Source of the DNA: Paraburkholderia podalyriae
GTDB lineage: Bacteria > Pseudomonadota > Gammaproteobacteria > Burkholderiales > Burkholderiaceae
Assembly: GCF_014397785.1 (NCBI RefSeq)
Contig: NZ_VZQQ01000059.1
Location: 1-35,256 of the forward strand
DNA: 35,256 bases
Direction of reading: 5' to 3'
Below the pieces are notes generated by a model. The model was not told the origin of the DNA and ran no database searches. It worked only from the letters and a program-made list of their open reading frames with translations. Both the position numbers and the translations under genes were made by a program. Below are positions 23,515-32,486 of the stretch, one piece after another (the first letter of the stretch is position 1; every line of letters starts with the position of its first letter).

Positions 23515-23862
23515 ATGAGCACCTGTCACGAACCACACCATGCGCATCACGATCATCAGCATAGTCCGGATTGCGGCCACACAGCGATCAGGCATAACGA
23601 TCACGTCGACTATCTGCATGACGGTCATCTGCATCACCCGCACGGCGATCATGTAGACGAGCATAGGCTCGAAGTGAGCGCGAACAATCCCGATCAATGT
23701 ACGCCGGGCTGCGGCGGCCACGCGCCGGGCCACGTCCATGGCCCCGGGTGCGGCCACGAACCTGTACCACATGGGGACCACGTTGACTATCTCGTCGACG
23801 GTCACCTGCATCATCCGCATGGAGATCATTGTGACGATCACGGCCCGGTCGAACTCGCCTGA
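23515..23862 (+). CDS. His-rich metal-binding protein with two repeated modules
   Basis: This 115-residue protein starts at ATG 23515 after GAGGAG. It has 29 His, 6 Cys and many Asp, with no signal peptide or membrane helix, so it is probably a cytosolic metal store or chaperone. Two near-identical 23-residue modules (28–50 and 87–109) share HVDYL, DGHLHHPHGDH and a closing DEH/DDH. A Cys/Gly/His linker lies between them (QCTPGCGGH, PGCGH). It lies 360 bases upstream of a CobW-type GTPase gene on the same strand, a family that inserts zinc, cobalt or nickel. The likely metal is Zn, Ni or Co; the sequence does not say which. Confidence 0.85.
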   Translation: MSTCHEPHHAHHDHQHSPDCGHTAIRHNDHVDYLHDGHLHHPHGDHVDEHRLEVSANNPDQCTPGCGGHAPGHVHGPGCGHEPVPHGDHVDYLVDGHLHHPHGDHCDDHGPVELA

Positions 23863-23872
23863 GCGAGCGATG

Positions 23873-23891
23873 AAAGGCGATTGATGCCTTT
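23873..23891 (+). terminator. Short hairpin after the His-rich gene
   Basis: AAAGGC and GCCTTT form a 6-bp stem with a 7-base loop starting 11 bases after the stop. A TTT ends the stem. It is weak by itself. Confidence 0.35.
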
Positions 23892-24222
23892 GAAAGCGAA
23901 CTGATCTCAGTCGAGCAGAGTCTGCCTGCGGATTGCTGCTCGCCACGGCGGGATACGCGTCACCCCTGCACCGCAGCACGTCGCCGTTCAGGCACAGACG
24001 CGGGCTTCACCTTTGGTCACAGGAATCCGTGTTCCATTTGCCGCGGAGCTATGATTGCCGGTGGCTGTTTATTACCGCGCAATGACTTGCGTGTCGCCGG
24101 CGATTTTCATGCGCGACGCAGACAGGCGACGCGCATCTACTTCATCGTGTGAATTTGGACGCGTGGATATTCGTTGCCCGACTCGATTTGCAGCACCAAC
24201 AGTCAAAGAGGCTTGATCTGCG
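23892..24222. other. Gap between His-rich gene and CobW-type gene
   Basis: No gene is visible. The last 160 bases are the likely promoter region of the CobW-type gene, but no clear -35/-10 pair or Zur-like palindrome was found. Confidence 0.4.
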
Positions 24223-25174
24223 ATGACCGCCACAAACTCCACCCATCTGATCTCTACGACGATCCTGACGGGCTTCCTGGGCAGTGGCAAGACCACCCTG
24301 CTCAACCGCATCCTGTCCGAACATCATGGCGGCCGCGTCGCCGTGATTGAAAATGAATTCGGGGAGACCGGTATCGATAATGAACTGCTCGTCCAGGACG
24401 GCGACGAGCAGATCGTCGAGATGAACAACGGCTGTATCTGCTGCACGGTGCGGGGATCTGGTGCGCATCCTGTCGACACTCGCCGAGAGGCGCGCGAAAG
24501 GGGAGTTGAACTTCGAACGCGTGATCATCGAGACGACCGGCCTGGCTGACCCCGCGCCGGTTGCGCAGACGTTCTTCGTCGACGACACGGTGCAGGCGTC
24601 ATACATGCTCGATGCAATCGTCACGGTGGTTGACGCGAAGCATGCCGAGGCGCAATTGAGCGAGCATCACGAAGCGCAGGAGCGGGTCGGATTCGCGGAC
24701 CGCATCCTGATGTCGAAGGTTGACCTCGTATCGCGAGAGGAGGCCAGTCAGCTCGCTGCGCGACTGCGGCAAATGAACCCGCGGGCACCGATCAGGCCGG
24801 TGCATTTCGGTGCGACCGACCTCAGGGAACTGCTGGATATTCGAAGTTTCGACCTCAACGCAATCATCGACATTGAACCGGACTTCCTCGCGGACCTGGC
24901 ACACGAACACGATGACGACGTTGCGTCGTTTGTCTACCGCACCAAGGTTCCGCTCGATCGGGACAAGGTCGAGGAGTTCTTTAGCGAAATGGTCGCCACT
25001 TACGGCCCGGCCATGCTGCGCTACAAGGGGGTGCTCGATATCCATGGCGTTGACCGTCGCACCGTCTTCCAGGGCGTGCACATGATCTTCGGTGCGAGCA
25101 CCGACAAGCCGTGGGGTGGGGTTGACGAGCGTGAAACGAAGATCGTTTTCATCGGCTATCCCAACGGCCGATGA
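24223..25174 (+). pseudogene. CobW/ZNG-family metallochaperone GTPase, split by a frameshift
   Basis: The first frame (24223 onward) holds Walker A GFLGSGKT (17–24), the Glu-rich ENEFGETGID switch region and the metal motif CICC (71–74). It leaves register just after CTVRG near 24455. The second frame continues at once with the expected DLVRILSTLAERRAKGELNF, IIETTGLADPAPV (G3), SKVDLV (G4) and a full CobW C-terminal domain. Compared with the family pattern (CTVRGDLVR), two bases seem to be missing. Restored, the protein would be about 317 residues. GTPases of this type deliver Zn or Co/Ni to client enzymes. It is either truly inactivated or a sequencing error; all motifs on both sides are intact. 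Confidence 0.88.
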
Positions 25175-25206
25175 ACAGTGCGCAACGGCCGGTCGCGGCG
25201 CACTGT
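25175..25206 (+). terminator. Hairpin right after the CobW-type gene
   Basis: Perfect 9-bp arms ACAGTGCGC (25175–25183) and GCGCACTGT (25198–25206) enclose a 14-base loop and begin at the base after the TGA. No T tract follows. Confidence 0.6.
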
Positions 25207-25425
25207 CGAATAACCCTTAACGAGAGCACCAGTTCAATGAAGGTCCTGTAGAGCGACCGTTGAAAATCGTCGACGGCCGCTTTCGGGAGGCTTCTGTGGA
25301 TGAGTACTGTCGGCCAGTTTCGGACGGTCGACGGCGTCGCCTAAATTGCCGACAATTGTGGTCGTGAAGGACTCGGGAACGTCACCGCTGTCGCAATCAC
25401 CCGGCGACGATGCCCGCTTTACCAA

Positions 25426-26160
25426 CTACGGAACATAGACCACACGGTGATCTACAGCATAGAGCTTGCATCCCTGCAAGCCACTGTCGCGGCAGTGTTT
25501 CAGTGCCCTTTCGGCCGCGTCAGGCGGCTCGTTTTGAGACGTGGGTGTGCCCCACGTAGCATTAGCTTGGCCGCTATCTGAGACGGCAAACGCTCGGGGA
25601 ATGGGCTTGTCGAGCCATGCGGCGTAGAGTTCTCGGACATGTTGATCGTGTGTAGGAACAGCGGACACGTCTCCAATTGCAGCGAAATTGCTTTCCGGAT
25701 AACGCGTTGTCAATGTGTCTGCATCGCGCGCAACCAAGTGCGCGGCGGTGGTAGATGAACCGTTGGCGAGCACCTTGCTCAAGCCATCAAGAATGATTTG
25801 CTCCCAATTGGTAGCGAGGATATTCGTCGCCATCGCCCGCTTCGACACCACCTCGACGATCGTCGTTGACGCGGTGCGTCCCGGCTCTACGAAGATGGCA
25901 ACGTTCTCCCCATAGCTCAGAACATTGATACCGTGTTGAGCAAGTGCATACCCCGCCGACTGGTTTTCGTCGATGAAATCGAGCCCGGCAGTCGTAACGA
26001 CATTGGGCAATGACCTCCAGACTATATCGGGTGTCACTGAGTACAAGCGCGTCGTGCCAGTTCCGCGCGCCAATTTTGCATCCGCCAAAGTTGTGCAGCC
26101 AGATACCAACGCCCAGAGCATCAGCAGCAAATACATACACAGAACACGGCTCTTCGTCAT
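25426..26160 (-). CDS. Predicted lipoprotein, unknown function
   Basis: This is a 244-residue protein. The signal peptide has lipobox V-S-G-C with C22 as the lipidated residue. The middle (GYALAQHGINVLSYGENVAI, then FVEPGRTASTTIVEVVSKRA) looks like an alpha/beta domain often seen in small periplasmic lipoproteins. The C-terminus has a separate motif, AERALKHCRDSGLQGCKLYA followed by VDHRVVYV. It has a Cys pair and resembles C-terminal modules of other Burkholderia exported proteins. No named domain is certain. It is a single gene with weak ribosome-binding site and no evident operon partner. Confidence 0.8.
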   Translation of the reverse strand: MTKSRVLCMYLLLMLWALVSGCTTLADAKLARGTGTTRLYSVTPDIVWRSLPNVVTTAGLDFIDENQSAGYALAQHGINVLSYGENVAIFVEPGRTASTTIVEVVSKRAMATNILATNWEQIILDGLSKVLANGSSTTAAHLVARDADTLTTRYPESNFAAIGDVSAVPTHDQHVRELYAAWLDKPIPRAFAVSDSGQANATWGTPTSQNEPPDAAERALKHCRDSGLQGCKLYAVDHRVVYVP

Positions 26161-26676
26161 CTTTTGGTCTCTTGTTTTGGCCGAAGCACGCTAAATTGCG
26201 ATCTTTAACTTGATTCTTTCCCCGTGACGCTCTGAACCCGCCGGGCTTGGGTCAATGCGACAAATAGGGCGCCCTAGTATCGGCGATCAATGCGACTCCA
26301 TGCCGCCAAAACAGAGTGCCGAGTGACCGCTCCAGGCGGACTAACTCGTCCGCTCAGGGTCGGGAGGACCCGTTTGCGCGACGCGAGTGCGACATTCGCC
26401 ACGGTCGACAGGCGAATGTCGGAAATCCGACGCGGAGCTGCCTCATCATCGCCGACTGCCGAGCGTCGGCATTGGCCGACAAGCGCGCGTCGCGCATCGG
26501 GCGGGTTTCGAAGTGGACCAGCCGTTCGAGTGACCGGTGGTGCATGGCTCAGACGAGCGGCAGAAAGTGGCCGACTACTGCCTGTCGGCAAGTGGTCACC
26601 CCGGAAAATCCGCGAAGAACGATCTTTTTTGGCCCGACGGTGCGAGAAATGCACGGATTGGAGTCGGCCCTGCCAG
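26161..26676. other. Gap without a supported gene
   Basis: The stretch is GC-rich with overlapping open frames on both strands, none with a start, site or family-like content. Repeated words such as GTCGGAAATCCGAC and GCCGACTGCCGA give local dyads. It may be a decayed intergenic element. Confidence 0.4.
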
Positions 26677-27054
26677 CTAGATAAGGGACGGTTGATCGCC
26701 CGCTTCGGGGGCGAGCGCGGTTCGTCCGCGCGGCGGAAGCGGGTACGGTTCCGCGTGCAAGGCGTCGGCCGGCAGCAATCGCAGGAACGATCTGGCTTCG
26801 TCCGTACTCCTGCACGAAAGCCAGTCAATGTGATCGGATTGCGGGAGCACGACGACAGCGCGCTTTTCCGCTCCGGGTTTGTGAAACCGCGTCATTAACG
26901 GATGCTCGTCGGCGTTGAGCGTAAGCATCGTCATGCTCATGGCTTGCGTGCCGTCCGGGTTTTCCCACGTGCGCCATAGGCCCGCTATGGCACACGACAC
27001 CTGATCGGCCAGACCGATCCGCCAGCGCACGGGCTTGCCGGTTTCATATGATGG
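26677..27054 (-). pseudogene. SRAP (YedK/HMCES-type) protein, C-terminal half only
   Basis: From PSYETGKPVRWRIGLADQ the frame follows the SRAP family closely: AIAGLWRTWENPDG, then TLNADEHPLMTRFHKPG, AVVVLPQSDHIDWLSC and LHAEPYPLPPRGR to a natural C-terminus. The family needs Cys2 at the mature N-terminus to crosslink to abasic sites, and an Asn and Glu in the first half. All of that is absent upstream of 27054, where the frame becomes unrelated. The active-site His of the DEHPLM motif is kept. The protein is therefore a truncated, inactive remnant beside the glycan cassette. Confidence 0.82.
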
Positions 27055-27139
27055 CTTCCCCGGCGACACCCGCCCGTCTTTGCGTTGGCAACAGTTCGGG
27101 CCGTGAGTGCGGATGTGTGGGCGCCAGGCACAAGAGCAC

Positions 27140-27790
27140 TCAAGCAATGACGCTATGGAGGATAGCGCGCTGGCGCGCGTCTCGAAACAGGGTCGAGGTT
27201 ATTTCAAGCCGCATGCCCTTTGACGACGTGCGCTCCGCGGAGGCCTCGAGAAAGTATCGGACATTACGCCTGATCGCTTCCATATCGATTCCATAGATGT
27301 TGTAGCAGCATCTTCTGCCAGGCGGGAGTGACGCGCGCGATTTACAGGTTCCACATGGTCTCATGTATGGATTGGGCGCTGTCTCTCGCAGTGAAAAACC
27401 TCTCCCTTTAATATTTTCATTTGATGGGGCATTGTCTGGCTTGATGAACGTATAAACACGATCTGGAATCGATTCCGGGTAGAAGAGGACACCGAAGCAA
27501 AAACGTGCCGAAGTGAATATATCCTGAAGATCGAAGCCTCTGAACGGGCGCGTCACGATCGTGCCGCCATATTCGAAGTACAGTTCTTCCCTGAAATGTA
27601 TTGCGAACGCGCCTGAAGCGGCCACGATCTGATTACGCTCCAAAAACAGAAAGATGGCGCCAAGATCGACGGCATTGGCAACTTCACGCGCGCTGCGCCG
27701 AAGGATATTAGGATCGCTTTCCCGTTCGTAGAACGCAACAATGCCTGGAATGTCGCTGTGTTCTGCGCGTCGCAATGTGATGTCCATCAT
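27140..27790 (-). CDS. GNAT-like acetyltransferase-fold protein
   Basis: This 216-residue protein starts at ATG 27790 (MMDITLRRAEHSDIPGIVAF); a GTG at 27847 is a less likely alternative. The N-terminal half has the GNAT pattern of beta-1, helices 1 and 2 and the central strands (DLGAIFLFLERNQIVAASGAF). The acetyl-CoA loop R/Q-x-x-G-x-G/A is not clear, so activity is uncertain. The C-terminal half has several Cys (PCGTCKS, RRCCYNIYG), which is unusual for the family. It is 73 bases downstream of the glycosyltransferase gene and lower in GC than its surroundings. A role in modifying a surface glycan or its precursor is inferred from neighbours. Confidence 0.7.
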   Translation of the reverse strand: MMDITLRRAEHSDIPGIVAFYERESDPNILRRSAREVANAVDLGAIFLFLERNQIVAASGAFAIHFREELYFEYGGTIVTRPFRGFDLQDIFTSARFCFGVLFYPESIPDRVYTFIKPDNAPSNENIKGRGFSLRETAPNPYMRPCGTCKSRASLPPGRRCCYNIYGIDMEAIRRNVRYFLEASAERTSSKGMRLEITSTLFRDARQRAILHSVIA

Positions 27791-27863
27791 ATGCGCTTTG
27801 TTGCGCCCTCCGCAATGTAATATTGGATCAGCCTTGGAACAGGGCACACACGTCTTCAGTTGA

Positions 27864-28865
27864 CTAAAGGCGACGTCTCGCGAGCGGGTTCGAAATATAG
27901 CGAACCGCGAAATCGGAAAGCGGTGAGCAAGGTAACAGGCAAAGACTCGACAGCGCGAGCGTGCCTATCTTCTTCTTATAGCTCCAGAACGGATTGGCGA
28001 CTATCGAGCGCAAATAACCATGCGACTGCCGGCTGACCCATCCCCAGCGCTTCGCGAACGAAGCCTGATAAACAGCAGAGCAAAAATACGCTTTCTCGAG
28101 TGAGAAGTCGTGAAACGATGGCGGAAGCTCTATGCCGAGCCGCGAGCGCGCCATCTGCCGAAGGATCGACCAACGCTTGGTCAGCGCCTTGGGCGCCTTG
28201 TCGGTGCTGTACGAATTGGCGAAATCGATTCCTGTGTTTTCGGTCCGATGCACGCGGTATGCACCTAACGATTTCGGGATCGTCGCGATTGCTCCCAACA
28301 ATGCGACCCCGTAGATCGCGTAGAAGTCTGCGCCGTAGCGATTACTGCTTGCTTCCGGCACGGGAAAGATTTTCTTTAATGCGCTGGTCCGGTAGGCGTT
28401 GCCTGACGCTGGCGGCGACGGATAGAGCCAACCCCGGCGCAGCAGGCTACCGCAGTCGACTGGCGCGGCGGAGTGAGGTACGTATGTACCCGAGGGCTTC
28501 CCGGCTGAATCCACAACGTCGAGACGGAACTGAACCTTGACGGAGTCGCCGGCCTCGAATGCTTGCATGACCTCGGACACCGCACCCTTGTACAGTAGAT
28601 CGTCGGAATCGAGCAGGATCACGAATTCCGTGTCGATCATATTGACTGCATCGTTATATGCGGAGACCTGGCCGCCGTTCTCCTTATAGAGCGCCTGGAT
28701 GCGGCCGGCATAACTTTCTGCGATTTCGCGTGAGCCGTCCGTCGATCCGTCGTCGATCACCAGAACACGCGTTTCCGGGTAGTCCTGAGAAAGAGATGAG
28801 TCAATTGCGTCGGCCAGAAAGCGACCGTGGTTGTAATTGCAGATCACGATTGTGATTTTTTGCAT
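27864..28865 (-). CDS. GT2-family glycosyltransferase
   Basis: This is a 333-residue protein. The GT-A nucleotide-sugar fold begins at once (ITIVICNYNHGRFLADAIDS). DDGSTDGS (38–45) and the DxD metal motif DSD (86–88, in FVILLDSDDLL) are intact. There is no large membrane domain; the C-terminal stretch LALSSLCLLPCSPLSDF may be amphipathic and membrane-associated. It likely adds a sugar to an exopolysaccharide, capsule or LPS O-unit. It lies 59 bases after the TupA-like gene in the same direction. The acceptor and sugar cannot be told from sequence. Confidence 0.92.
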   Translation of the reverse strand: MQKITIVICNYNHGRFLADAIDSSLSQDYPETRVLVIDDGSTDGSREIAESYAGRIQALYKENGGQVSAYNDAVNMIDTEFVILLDSDDLLYKGAVSEVMQAFEAGDSVKVQFRLDVVDSAGKPSGTYVPHSAAPVDCGSLLRRGWLYPSPPASGNAYRTSALKKIFPVPEASSNRYGADFYAIYGVALLGAIATIPKSLGAYRVHRTENTGIDFANSYSTDKAPKALTKRWSILRQMARSRLGIELPPSFHDFSLEKAYFCSAVYQASFAKRWGWVSRQSHGYLRSIVANPFWSYKKKIGTLALSSLCLLPCSPLSDFAVRYISNPLARRRL

Positions 28866-28924
28866 GGCGCTTCACCACTGTCGTTACCGCTAATGGAGAG
28901 TTCGCGAAAAACATCGGCAGGAAA

Positions 28925-29863
28925 CTACGGTGCCCCGGGCGAAGTTGCTCGCAAGGAAGGCCTTATCGACAGGTAAGCGTCTGGTATCAGGCTTCCCCAC
29001 TCGTAGTCGATCCTGTCCGGCATGAATGGCAGAACGCCCGCACCCGGCGTGAAAGTAAGTTCACCAAAATAAATCTGGTTATTGGGCGAATACAGGTCAA
29101 CGCGGACATAGTCGAAGTCCGCCGAGAGCTTGATCCCAGCGTCCACGATCGCGTCGAGATTGTCCGGGCGAGGCGGCGGGTTTTCACTGGGTTTGTATTC
29201 GCCAATGACTACGTCCAGATGGTTCCAGTTGACGTCGTACAGATCGCCGCGCGTATCAGCGCCGAATCTGTCCGAGATGACGAGAATGTAGATGACCAGC
29301 CGGCCTGATTTGGCACCAAAGCACTGCAGCTTATAGTCGGGGGGAACGTTGCCGCTCTCATCGAGCAGCAGTTGCTCGAAGAAGATACGCGGCTTGATGG
29401 GGCGATAGTGCTTTTCCCGACCGATCTTGTAGAAGTCGAGGGACATCCAATGGTTCGCGAGATCCCGCAATTCCTCGAATGAGGTTGCCGATTTGTTTCT
29501 GACCACTTTGACATAAGTGCTGCCGTGATTCGCCTTCATCACGAACGAGTCCGGCAACGCATCGAATACCTCTTTCGTGAAGGTCTCGGGGGCGGCAAGC
29601 AACGGTATAAGATGGCTCTCGCCAAGCTTTCTCGCAACATAGTCCCTGACCGTAAGCTTGTCGGTCAACTCCGTGAGCCACGGATCCGGCCGCAGGCTTT
29701 TCTGCAGAATTTTCTCGTTGAATGTTGTCGGACGAAGCAGGTTCGGATAACGGCCAATGTACTTGTGATGCAACAGGCTCAAGAACAATGGCGCAGGCAG
29801 CATCGACTTGGCCGCGTCTTTCAGCTTGCGCAGAGTTGGGTTGGTCGTCGTCATGGTTCCCAT
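28925..29863 (-). CDS. TupA-like ATP-grasp protein (surface polysaccharide modification)
   Basis: This 312-residue protein has ATG 29863 or 29854 as possible starts. The sequence follows the TupA-like ATP-grasp family: HKYIGRYPNLLRPTTFNEKI, then KLTVRDYVARKLGE, SFVMKANHGSTYVKVV, IFFEQLLLDESGNVPPDYKL and the Mg-binding end VRVDLYSPNNQIYFGELTF with FTPGAG. TupA is named for teichuronopeptide synthesis and such proteins probably join an amino-acid or similar acyl group to a polymer by ATP-dependent ligation. It leads the three-gene unit with GT2 and GNAT-like genes, which suggests amino-acid or acyl decoration of a surface glycan. Confidence 0.9.
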   Translation of the reverse strand: MGTMTTTNPTLRKLKDAAKSMLPAPLFLSLLHHKYIGRYPNLLRPTTFNEKILQKSLRPDPWLTELTDKLTVRDYVARKLGESHLIPLLAAPETFTKEVFDALPDSFVMKANHGSTYVKVVRNKSATSFEELRDLANHWMSLDFYKIGREKHYRPIKPRIFFEQLLLDESGNVPPDYKLQCFGAKSGRLVIYILVISDRFGADTRGDLYDVNWNHLDVVIGEYKPSENPPPRPDNLDAIVDAGIKLSADFDYVRVDLYSPNNQIYFGELTFTPGAGVLPFMPDRIDYEWGSLIPDAYLSIRPSLRATSPGAP

Positions 29864-31091
29864 CCCGTCAGATAGTCTTGCCGTATGTGAGGCCAGGCCA
29901 GCCTTCCAGGTACGTCACTGCGGAGGTTAGCGCACAGAGTCCGTCGTGATTGACGGCGTCGCTAAAGGAAGGTACTTTGGCCCATTTTCGCGAAAACGGC
30001 GGCTTCTGCAGGGCTCTTTCGGGATGAAAAGGGTCTGGAGCCTTCTCAACGGCCAGAGATGGAAACTGCGTCCGCAAGATGGCTGGCGTGCGCGGCGATT
30101 CGTTCAGCAGCGAATTCAGCCCGCACCGGTCTGCCGTGAGGATATCCCTGCGCATGCGGGTACGCCCGCCGTCAGCAACGACGCGATCCAGAACCAGGTC
30201 TACCGATCGAACGAGATCGTCGCCGGTCAGTTGCTCGTAGCGCTTCACCGCAGGGCTAACGTAGTGTTCGCACCTGTGCCATCGCAGTCGAGCGCGACGG
30301 TCCCTAGCAGGTCCAGAAGTGCCGCTAGGCGTTGCCGGTCCTGAGCGGTAATTCCCGGCCGGACAAGCACGCCTTCAACCTCCGATACGCAGTAATCCCG
30401 GCGGATAACCCGCGGACGGCGCACAGGGTGTTCACCGCAGCTTCCGGCTGTCCTATTTCGTTACGCACGACACCCATTTGCCTCTCCGCAATCCCGAACT
30501 GAAATCCGACCTGCTGAGACACCTCTCTCATGCGGTCGCCTGCAAATTCCGACAACGCCCGTCCCCGCTCTACCTGGGCGTTACAACGAGCCATATGACC
30601 AGAACAACACCCGTCAGCGCTGCGAGCAACCAACAGGCGCAACGTCGGCACTTTTTGGTGAGGTCTGCACCAGGGAAAACACCAGATGCGCACTCGCCCA
30701 TAGGCTGCTGGCTGAGCCCTACGTCTCTCTTCATAAGAAACTGCATATACCCTTTGCATGCGGCGAGCATGCAAGGCGGCCGATCATCTGCGGCCCGGGG
30801 ACGCAGTGCGGCCAGGAACGGACGTCGAGGTACCAGCTTGGGATCGCTCCGAAGCGGACTTTCGCGAACTGTTTCGCGTAGCTTGCGCGCACCGAAGAGG
30901 TCACAGGAACCTCGAGTGCGGGGAACGTGAACCCCGCGGAGTTCGGTTAGCCCCGATTTGATTCACGCGTCGCGCTGATCAGGTTCGGCGCGACGTGGGC
31001 CCTTCAAGCGCGCACGACCCAAGCAATCGCCCGGCAACGACGACGGCAATGCCGGCAGCGCGTTCGCGCTGAACATCGCCACGCGGCGCGG
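29864..31091. other. About 1.2 kb without a supported gene
   Basis: Minus-strand frames exist (29868–30248, 30325–30774, 30570–30770) but none has a good start or a family I know. One continuous minus-strand reading at about 30260–30440 (RRDYCVSEVEGVLVRPG, then ITAQDRQRLAALLDLLG and TVALDCDGTG) looks protein-like but has no start and ends in a stop. The 30570–30770 frame could encode a small membrane protein with a single helix (WLLAALTGVVLVIWLVV). A stem-loop with arms CGTCGCGC/GCGCGACG lies at 30968–30995. The stretch is probably decayed coding DNA. Confidence 0.45.
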
Positions 31092-31109
31092 GCGCGCGAG
31101 GTCGCGCGC
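31092..31109 (-). terminator. GC hairpin after the FAD oxidase gene
   Basis: GCGCGC arms (31092–31097 and 31104–31109) enclose a 6-base GAGGTC loop, 6 bases after the oxidase stop. It is very GC-rich with no T tract. Confidence 0.45.
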
Positions 31110-31115
31110 GTCGAT

Positions 31116-32486
31116 TCACGCTTTCGGCTTAATGTTCTGGTTGACTCGCAACAGGTTATTGGGATCGTACTTCGCCTTGATCGAGGCAAGGCGCGTGTAG
31201 TTCTCGCCGTAGCTTAGTTCTACTCGGTTCTCGGCCTCGTCGGCGTCCAGGAAGTTGACGTAGGCGCCCTCCAGATTGAACGGGTGGATAGCCCCCCAGT
31301 AGGCACGGCCCCAGGCCTTAAGCGCCTCGGCGTCCTGGGGATCCGGGCTGATCGCGGCAATTACCATCGAAAAAGACGCGTCCCGCGCGCTCCACGGCGT
31401 GGCATCCTTGGCGACCCGCCGAACGGCGCCGTCTATGGGGTAAAGGTGCATGAGGCAGAAGGGGGACGGTGCCTTGAGCGCGTTGGCGATGTGCACGTCG
31501 ATCGCCTCGTCAGGCAGCGCCTTGACAAAGTCGCCCTTCCAGTACCACTGCAAGCCTTTAGGGAAGAACGGGTCGAACAGACTGTTGATGGCGGTCCACG
31601 GCATCTCGCCCATCCAGTTGAACAGCGGGGCGGGCAGTTTCTCGAGCAGCGAGCCCATGAGCTTCTGACCCTCTGCGATCGGCCCGTTGAAAGCGCCGAT
31701 CAGAGCACAGGCGCGTTTGTTCCAGTGCTCCTTAGGGAAGGGATCGGTTGGAGGCACGGTTTTCAGGCCGACAAATAGACCAAGCTCTTCGGGGGCGTCT
31801 GGGATGAAGTCGCGATACAGCGCCATAACTTGCCTGGCTTCCTTGGCGTCCCAGAAGATCGGACCGGCGAACACCATTTTGGCCCGGTGGGCCTGAAAGA
31901 GAAAACTTGTGACCACGCCGAAGTTACCGCCGCCACCGCGCACCGCCCAGAAGAGGTCAACGTGCTTGTCCTTGTTAGCTGTGACGAAAGAGCCGTCGGC
32001 CAGCACTACATCCACCTCTAGCAAATTGTCGACCGTGAGGCCGTGCTTGCGCGTGAGGTAGCCGGTTCCTCCGCCCAAGGTCAGACCTGCGACCCCCGTG
32101 CTGCCGACGATGCCGAGTGGTACGGCGAGGCCAAAGGCGTGGGTCGCGTGATCGAGATCCGCTGCAGTGCAGCCTGGATCGACACGCACGGTGCGGCTCT
32201 CTGGGTCAACGCGCACGCTGCGCATCTGCGACAGGTCGATGACCAGCCCACCGTCGCAACTGCCCAAACCGGGGCCGTTGTGTCCGCCTCCGCGGATTGC
32301 GAGAAGCAGTTTGTTATCTCGCGCGTAGTTGACCGCCGCTATGACATCGGCGGCGTCGGTGCAGCGAGCGATCACCTTGGGCCGCTTATCGATCATGCCG
32401 TTGTACAGCGCTCGCGCCTCGTCGTAGTCCTTGTCTGACGGACCGATCAGCCTCCCGCGAAATTCCTGAATCGCAAACTCGTCCAT
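31116..32486 (-). CDS. FAD-dependent oxidoreductase, berberine-bridge (BBE) type
   Basis: This is a 456-residue protein. The PCMH-type FAD domain starts near PKVIARCTDAADVIAAV and contains RGGGHNGPGLGS with H69, the His that carries FAD covalently in this family. The second flavin-linking Cys of bicovalent members (in GxCPTVG) is replaced by GVAGLTLGGGTGYL, so monocovalent FAD is expected. The substrate-binding domain ends with the BBE motif YDPNNLLRVNQNIKP. Such enzymes oxidise sugars, alcohols or alkaloid-like molecules using O2. No signal peptide is seen, so it is probably cytosolic. A weak AAAGAGG site precedes the ATG. It stands alone, without partner genes. Confidence 0.93.
   Translation of the reverse strand: MDEFAIQEFRGRLIGPSDKDYDEARALYNGMIDKRPKVIARCTDAADVIAAVNYARDNKLLLAIRGGGHNGPGLGSCDGGLVIDLSQMRSVRVDPESRTVRVDPGCTAADLDHATHAFGLAVPLGIVGSTGVAGLTLGGGTGYLTRKHGLTVDNLLEVDVVLADGSFVTANKDKHVDLFWAVRGGGGNFGVVTSFLFQAHRAKMVFAGPIFWDAKEARQVMALYRDFIPDAPEELGLFVGLKTVPPTDPFPKEHWNKRACALIGAFNGPIAEGQKLMGSLLEKLPAPLFNWMGEMPWTAINSLFDPFFPKGLQWYWKGDFVKALPDEAIDVHIANALKAPSPFCLMHLYPIDGAVRRVAKDATPWSARDASFSMVIAAISPDPQDAEALKAWGRAYWGAIHPFNLEGAYVNFLDADEAENRVELSYGENYTRLASIKAKYDPNNLLRVNQNIKPKA

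Noticed and set aside
23515..23862. CRISPR-like or tandem DNA repeat suspected from the repeated GATCACGTCGAC-like words
   Set aside because: Only two copies, in frame, and explained by duplicated protein modules of the His-rich gene.
23209..23979. 256-codon minus-strand frame with repeated Met/Val/Ile segments
   Set aside because: The repetitive look comes from being antisense to the repeated His-rich modules; no site or family supports it.
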